From the NCBI GenBank assembly GCA_944989445.1, contig CALYLW010000067.1:1533905-1597904 (forward strand): DNA of 64,000 nt, written 5' to 3'. The notes under the pieces are model-generated. The model was not told where the DNA came from. It saw only the letters and a list, made by a program, of their open reading frames with translations, and did not search any database. Of this stretch, positions 61,135 to 64,000 are shown piece by piece (the stretch's first letter is position 1; the number at the start of each line of letters is the position of its first letter). The DNA is from Ampullaceana balthica (taxonomy: Eukaryota > Mollusca > Gastropoda > Lymnaeidae). Both the position numbers and the translations under genes were made by a program.

Positions 61135-62020
61135 AAGTGTATGTAGGTGTTTTAGGTTGAATTTGGTGTTCTTCTTTAAAAAATTTCTTTCCGACTCAAT
61201 CAATTTGCTTTATTTCTGAGTTATATGTTTATGATAGATATAGGTATGTATCATGCATAATATGTAAAATACAACTGAATTGCATGTATGGTTTACTTCT
61301 ATTTAAATTCAAAATCTTCTAATAAAAGTATAATGTGACTCACAATTTTTTTTATTTTAAATATAAAAATATTAAGAATAAAAGAGAGGAAAAAAATCGG
61401 ATCGCTTAACCTTTGACCTCGCACGAGGCGCGTGCAAGATATTCCAAGTTGTGATTGCTACTGGCCCTGGTTGAGGTTGTCAACTCCAAATAGCAATGAC
61501 GAGTGGTTTGTGTTTGACGTTGGATCATGCGAAGAGGATGCAACGATGGCGTCGGATTAAGAAACATGGGCCAAAGATGGCTGAACCCGGAATGAAGGCG
61601 AAAGAACGGAAGTGACGCGCCAGTAATAGCATGCGCAAGACTTGGCAGCTGGTGCACGGTAGGGGCACCCAGGGTACATTGACAATTTGGTGCATGACTT
61701 CGTACAGGTTCCACGCATGTGTGGAGTAGTGCTGAATAGTGCAAGTCGGTACTAAGTAAAGCAGATTCGTATGATAAAGTGCACCGGATTTTACCCGCTA
61801 AATCAAAGAATTTGGACTTGGGGAGCCATTCAAAATTGATACAAATAACAGGAGTCTTTGGTCAGAACAGCTGAAATAAAAGGACCACAAATATTGAATC
61901 AAGTAATAGACCCATTTATATGGATGACACGTTTGACTAACACAAAACCAAATATTTTTAACTTACTTGGACTACACTTCATAAGTCGAATTAAACCACA
62001 TATCACCATCAGAAGTAGAA
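61135..62020. other. Unique DNA with a 112-codon minus ORF of unknown status
   Basis: The minus-strand ORF 61744-61406 lies in a more GC-rich patch and has no recognised motif. It is probably chance. Confidence 0.25.
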
Positions 62021-62024
62021 CCAG

Positions 62025-62135
62025 GACCACACACTTCCAGGACCACACACCACCAGGACCACACAACACCAGTCTATGTTGGACCACACACCACAATTAC
62101 ATGTTCGACCACACACCACCAGTCTATGTTGGACC
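62025..62135. repeat. Short 'ccaggaccacacaccac' tandem repeat
   Basis: Units of 11-36 bp ('accacacaccaccagtctat', 'gttgg') form a small compound array. Confidence 0.75.
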
Positions 62136-62369
62136 CCTATCATTCCACTATGAGGTGGGATCATGTTAAAAAGATCCCCTTGGGTCGTGTGCACTTGGCT
62201 CAATGGTTTCTTTCAGGTTGTAATAAAGGAAAAAGAAAACACCTTAAAAAAAAGAACCAGTCAATAAAGCAGATAAACGCCTCGAGATGGCTCTTCAAAT
62301 TGACCACTCAATGGCTTCCCTTCAAATGTTCCAATCTGATCCACTTTGTTTTGCTGATCAAATCGAGAA

Positions 62370-62930
62370 TGAAAGAAGAGAAAAGTTTTCATTCGCCCGA
62401 CAGTGGCAGAACAGAAAAGTTTTCATTCGCCCGACAATGGCAGAACAGAAACGTTTTTATTCACGCAAGAATGAGAGAATAGAAAAGTGTTCATTCCCCC
62501 GAGAATGACAGCAGAGAGAAGTATTGATTCACCTTAGAATGACAGAAGAGAAAAGTGTTGGTCACCTGAAAATGACAGAAGAGAGAAGTGTTGATTCACC
62601 CGAGAATGACAGAAGAGAAAAGTGTTGATTCACCCGAGAATGACAGAAGAGAAAAGTGTTGATTCACCCGATAATGACAGAAGAGAAAAGTGATGATTCA
62701 CTCGAGAATGACAGAAGAGAAAAGTGTTGATTCACCCGAGAATGACAGAAGAGAAAAGTGTTGATTCACCCGAGAATGACAGAAGAGAAAAGTGTTGATT
62801 CACCCGAGAATGACAGAAGAGAAAAGTGTTGATTCACCCGAGAATGACAGAAGAGAAAAGTGTTGATTCACCCGAGAATGGCAGAAGAGAAAAGTATTGA
62901 TTCACCCGAGAATGACAGAAGAGAATAGAC
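62370..62930. repeat. 34-bp minisatellite, about 16 copies
   Basis: Unit gaatgacagaagagaaaagt plus gttgattcacccga. The left third is diverged, the right two thirds almost uniform. Confidence 0.95.
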
Positions 62931-62934
62931 TCAT

Positions 62935-63540
62935 GTGGACGGATTCAAAGTCAGTTATTATTATAAAAGAAATTAATTTTAAAACATATTCCTTGGTGGG
63001 CATTTTTTAAAAATGATACATTTTTGTACACATCCATCTACATGTGTGTGTCATTGGGAACTGACACATATCGACAATGACACTTAATACCACACCTTAA
63101 ATCCTGCACAAATAGTGTCTGCAGACTCTATTTACATCTAGCAAATTTGAGCAATCGCATTACTAACCTACTACCCAGTCGTGTGGCACAAAATAATAAT
63201 ACTTAAGCCGAAGTGTAAACAAAATATTAAGTACTTAAGTTATCAATTATTAAAAAGAAGACTGAATAGTTAATAGGAAAATTCTCTTTCTAAATATTGG
63301 TATTGCTGACCTCGCAAAGAGACGGCCTCATAATCACAAGGGCTTTCAGATATCGAGTCTATCATTTTGTTCCCCAGTAATGTGCATGTAGTGCAGGCAT
63401 AAGCGTACCAAGGAAGCACTCAATCCATCAGATGATCAGCCATAGGAGACCATTGCGCAAAGCTCTAATTGGTGTTAGCCTCGTTTCCATACCGGCACCA
63501 ATTAGCAAGGTAACGGAGTTCATTGAACACACTGTCAATA
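62935..63540. other. Unique DNA, nothing recognised
   Basis: AT-rich with no coding or repeat signal. Confidence 0.35.
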
Positions 63541-63544
63541 TTGA

Positions 63545-64000
63545 TACCCGATGGGGGATTAAAGTAAGCTGGCATACGGCAAATTACTGTGAAATGGGTA
63601 CCTAAGTTAGCCGTTATGCGGCAAGTTACGGTGAAATAGGTACCTGAGTAAGCTGTTATACGGCAAGTTACGTTGAAATAGGTACCTGAGTAAGCTGTTA
63701 TACGGCAAGTTACGGTGAAATAGGTACCTGAGTAAGCTGTTATACGGCAAGTTACGGTGAAATAGGTACCTGAGTAAGCTGTTATACGGCAAGTTACGGT
63801 GAAATAGGTACCTGAGTAAGCTGTTATACGGCAAGTTACGGTGAAATAGGTACCTGAGTAAGCTGTTATACGGCAAGTTACGTTGAAAGAGGTACCTGAG
63901 TAAGCTGTTATACGGCAAGTTACGTTGAAATAGGTACCTGAGTAAGCTGGCATACGGCAAATTACTGTGAAATGGGTACCTAAGTTAGCCGTTATGCGGC
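63545..64000. repeat. 42-bp minisatellite running off the window edge
   Basis: Unit gtaagctgttatacggcaag, ttacggtgaaataggtacct, ga. About 11 copies; the outer variants at 63570-63620 reappear at 63950-64000, hinting at a longer higher-order unit. Confidence 0.95.

Noticed and set aside
61022..61219. Val-Cys-rich ORF
   Set aside because: Translation of a (GT)n microsatellite.
61406..61744. 112-codon minus ORF
   Set aside because: No family features or splice context; GC-richer patch makes a chance ORF likely.

Overview
This window looks like a piece of animal genome, most likely mollusc and probably gastropod; the phylum is an inference. It is AT-rich and intron-rich, with no bacterial-style gene packing. 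It is dense in minisatellites and in eukaryotic transposons: hAT, pogo/Tc1-mariner, PIF/Harbinger-like, LINEs and tRNA-derived SINEs.

One real host gene is supported, on the minus strand. Five coding exons (43239-43115, 25718-25566, 21957-21864, 16449-16165, 10290-10160) have consensus GT/AG borders and matching phases. They splice into one open frame of 261 codons plus a stop. The product has two immunoglobulin domains of the lachesin / zig-8 / DPR-IgLON type and a C-terminal hydrophobic tail without a cytoplasmic part, typical of a GPI-anchored neuronal or epithelial adhesion protein. The exon for the start codon and signal peptide was not found; it lies upstream, above 43.24 kb or outside the window.

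Layout. 0-2.2 kb: a broken hAT (ZMYM1-like) transposase and a LINE reverse-transcriptase fragment. 2.5-3.0 kb: a 17-bp minisatellite. 4.75-5.06 kb: a tRNA-derived SINE. 5.1-10.2 kb: AT-rich, repeat-poor DNA that may hold the 3' UTR. 10.2-43.2 kb: the Ig gene. Introns 3 and 4 each carry a copy of one pogo-like element, intron 2 is mostly a 38-bp satellite, and intron 1 holds a nest of transposons (a LINE split by two hAT elements, one of which carries further insertions). 43.2-64 kb: mostly tandem arrays of many different families, a long fold-back element, a hAT carrying a Harbinger-like MITE, and SINE pieces.

Most long ORFs here are artefacts of repeat arrays whose unit lacks stop codons. 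Apart from the Ig gene, coding sequence is limited to decayed transposon proteins. I found no rRNA, no intact tRNA, no CRISPR and no bacterial regulatory signals. Coordinates of repeats are by eye, usually within about 10 bp; exon borders and most target-site duplications were counted base by base.
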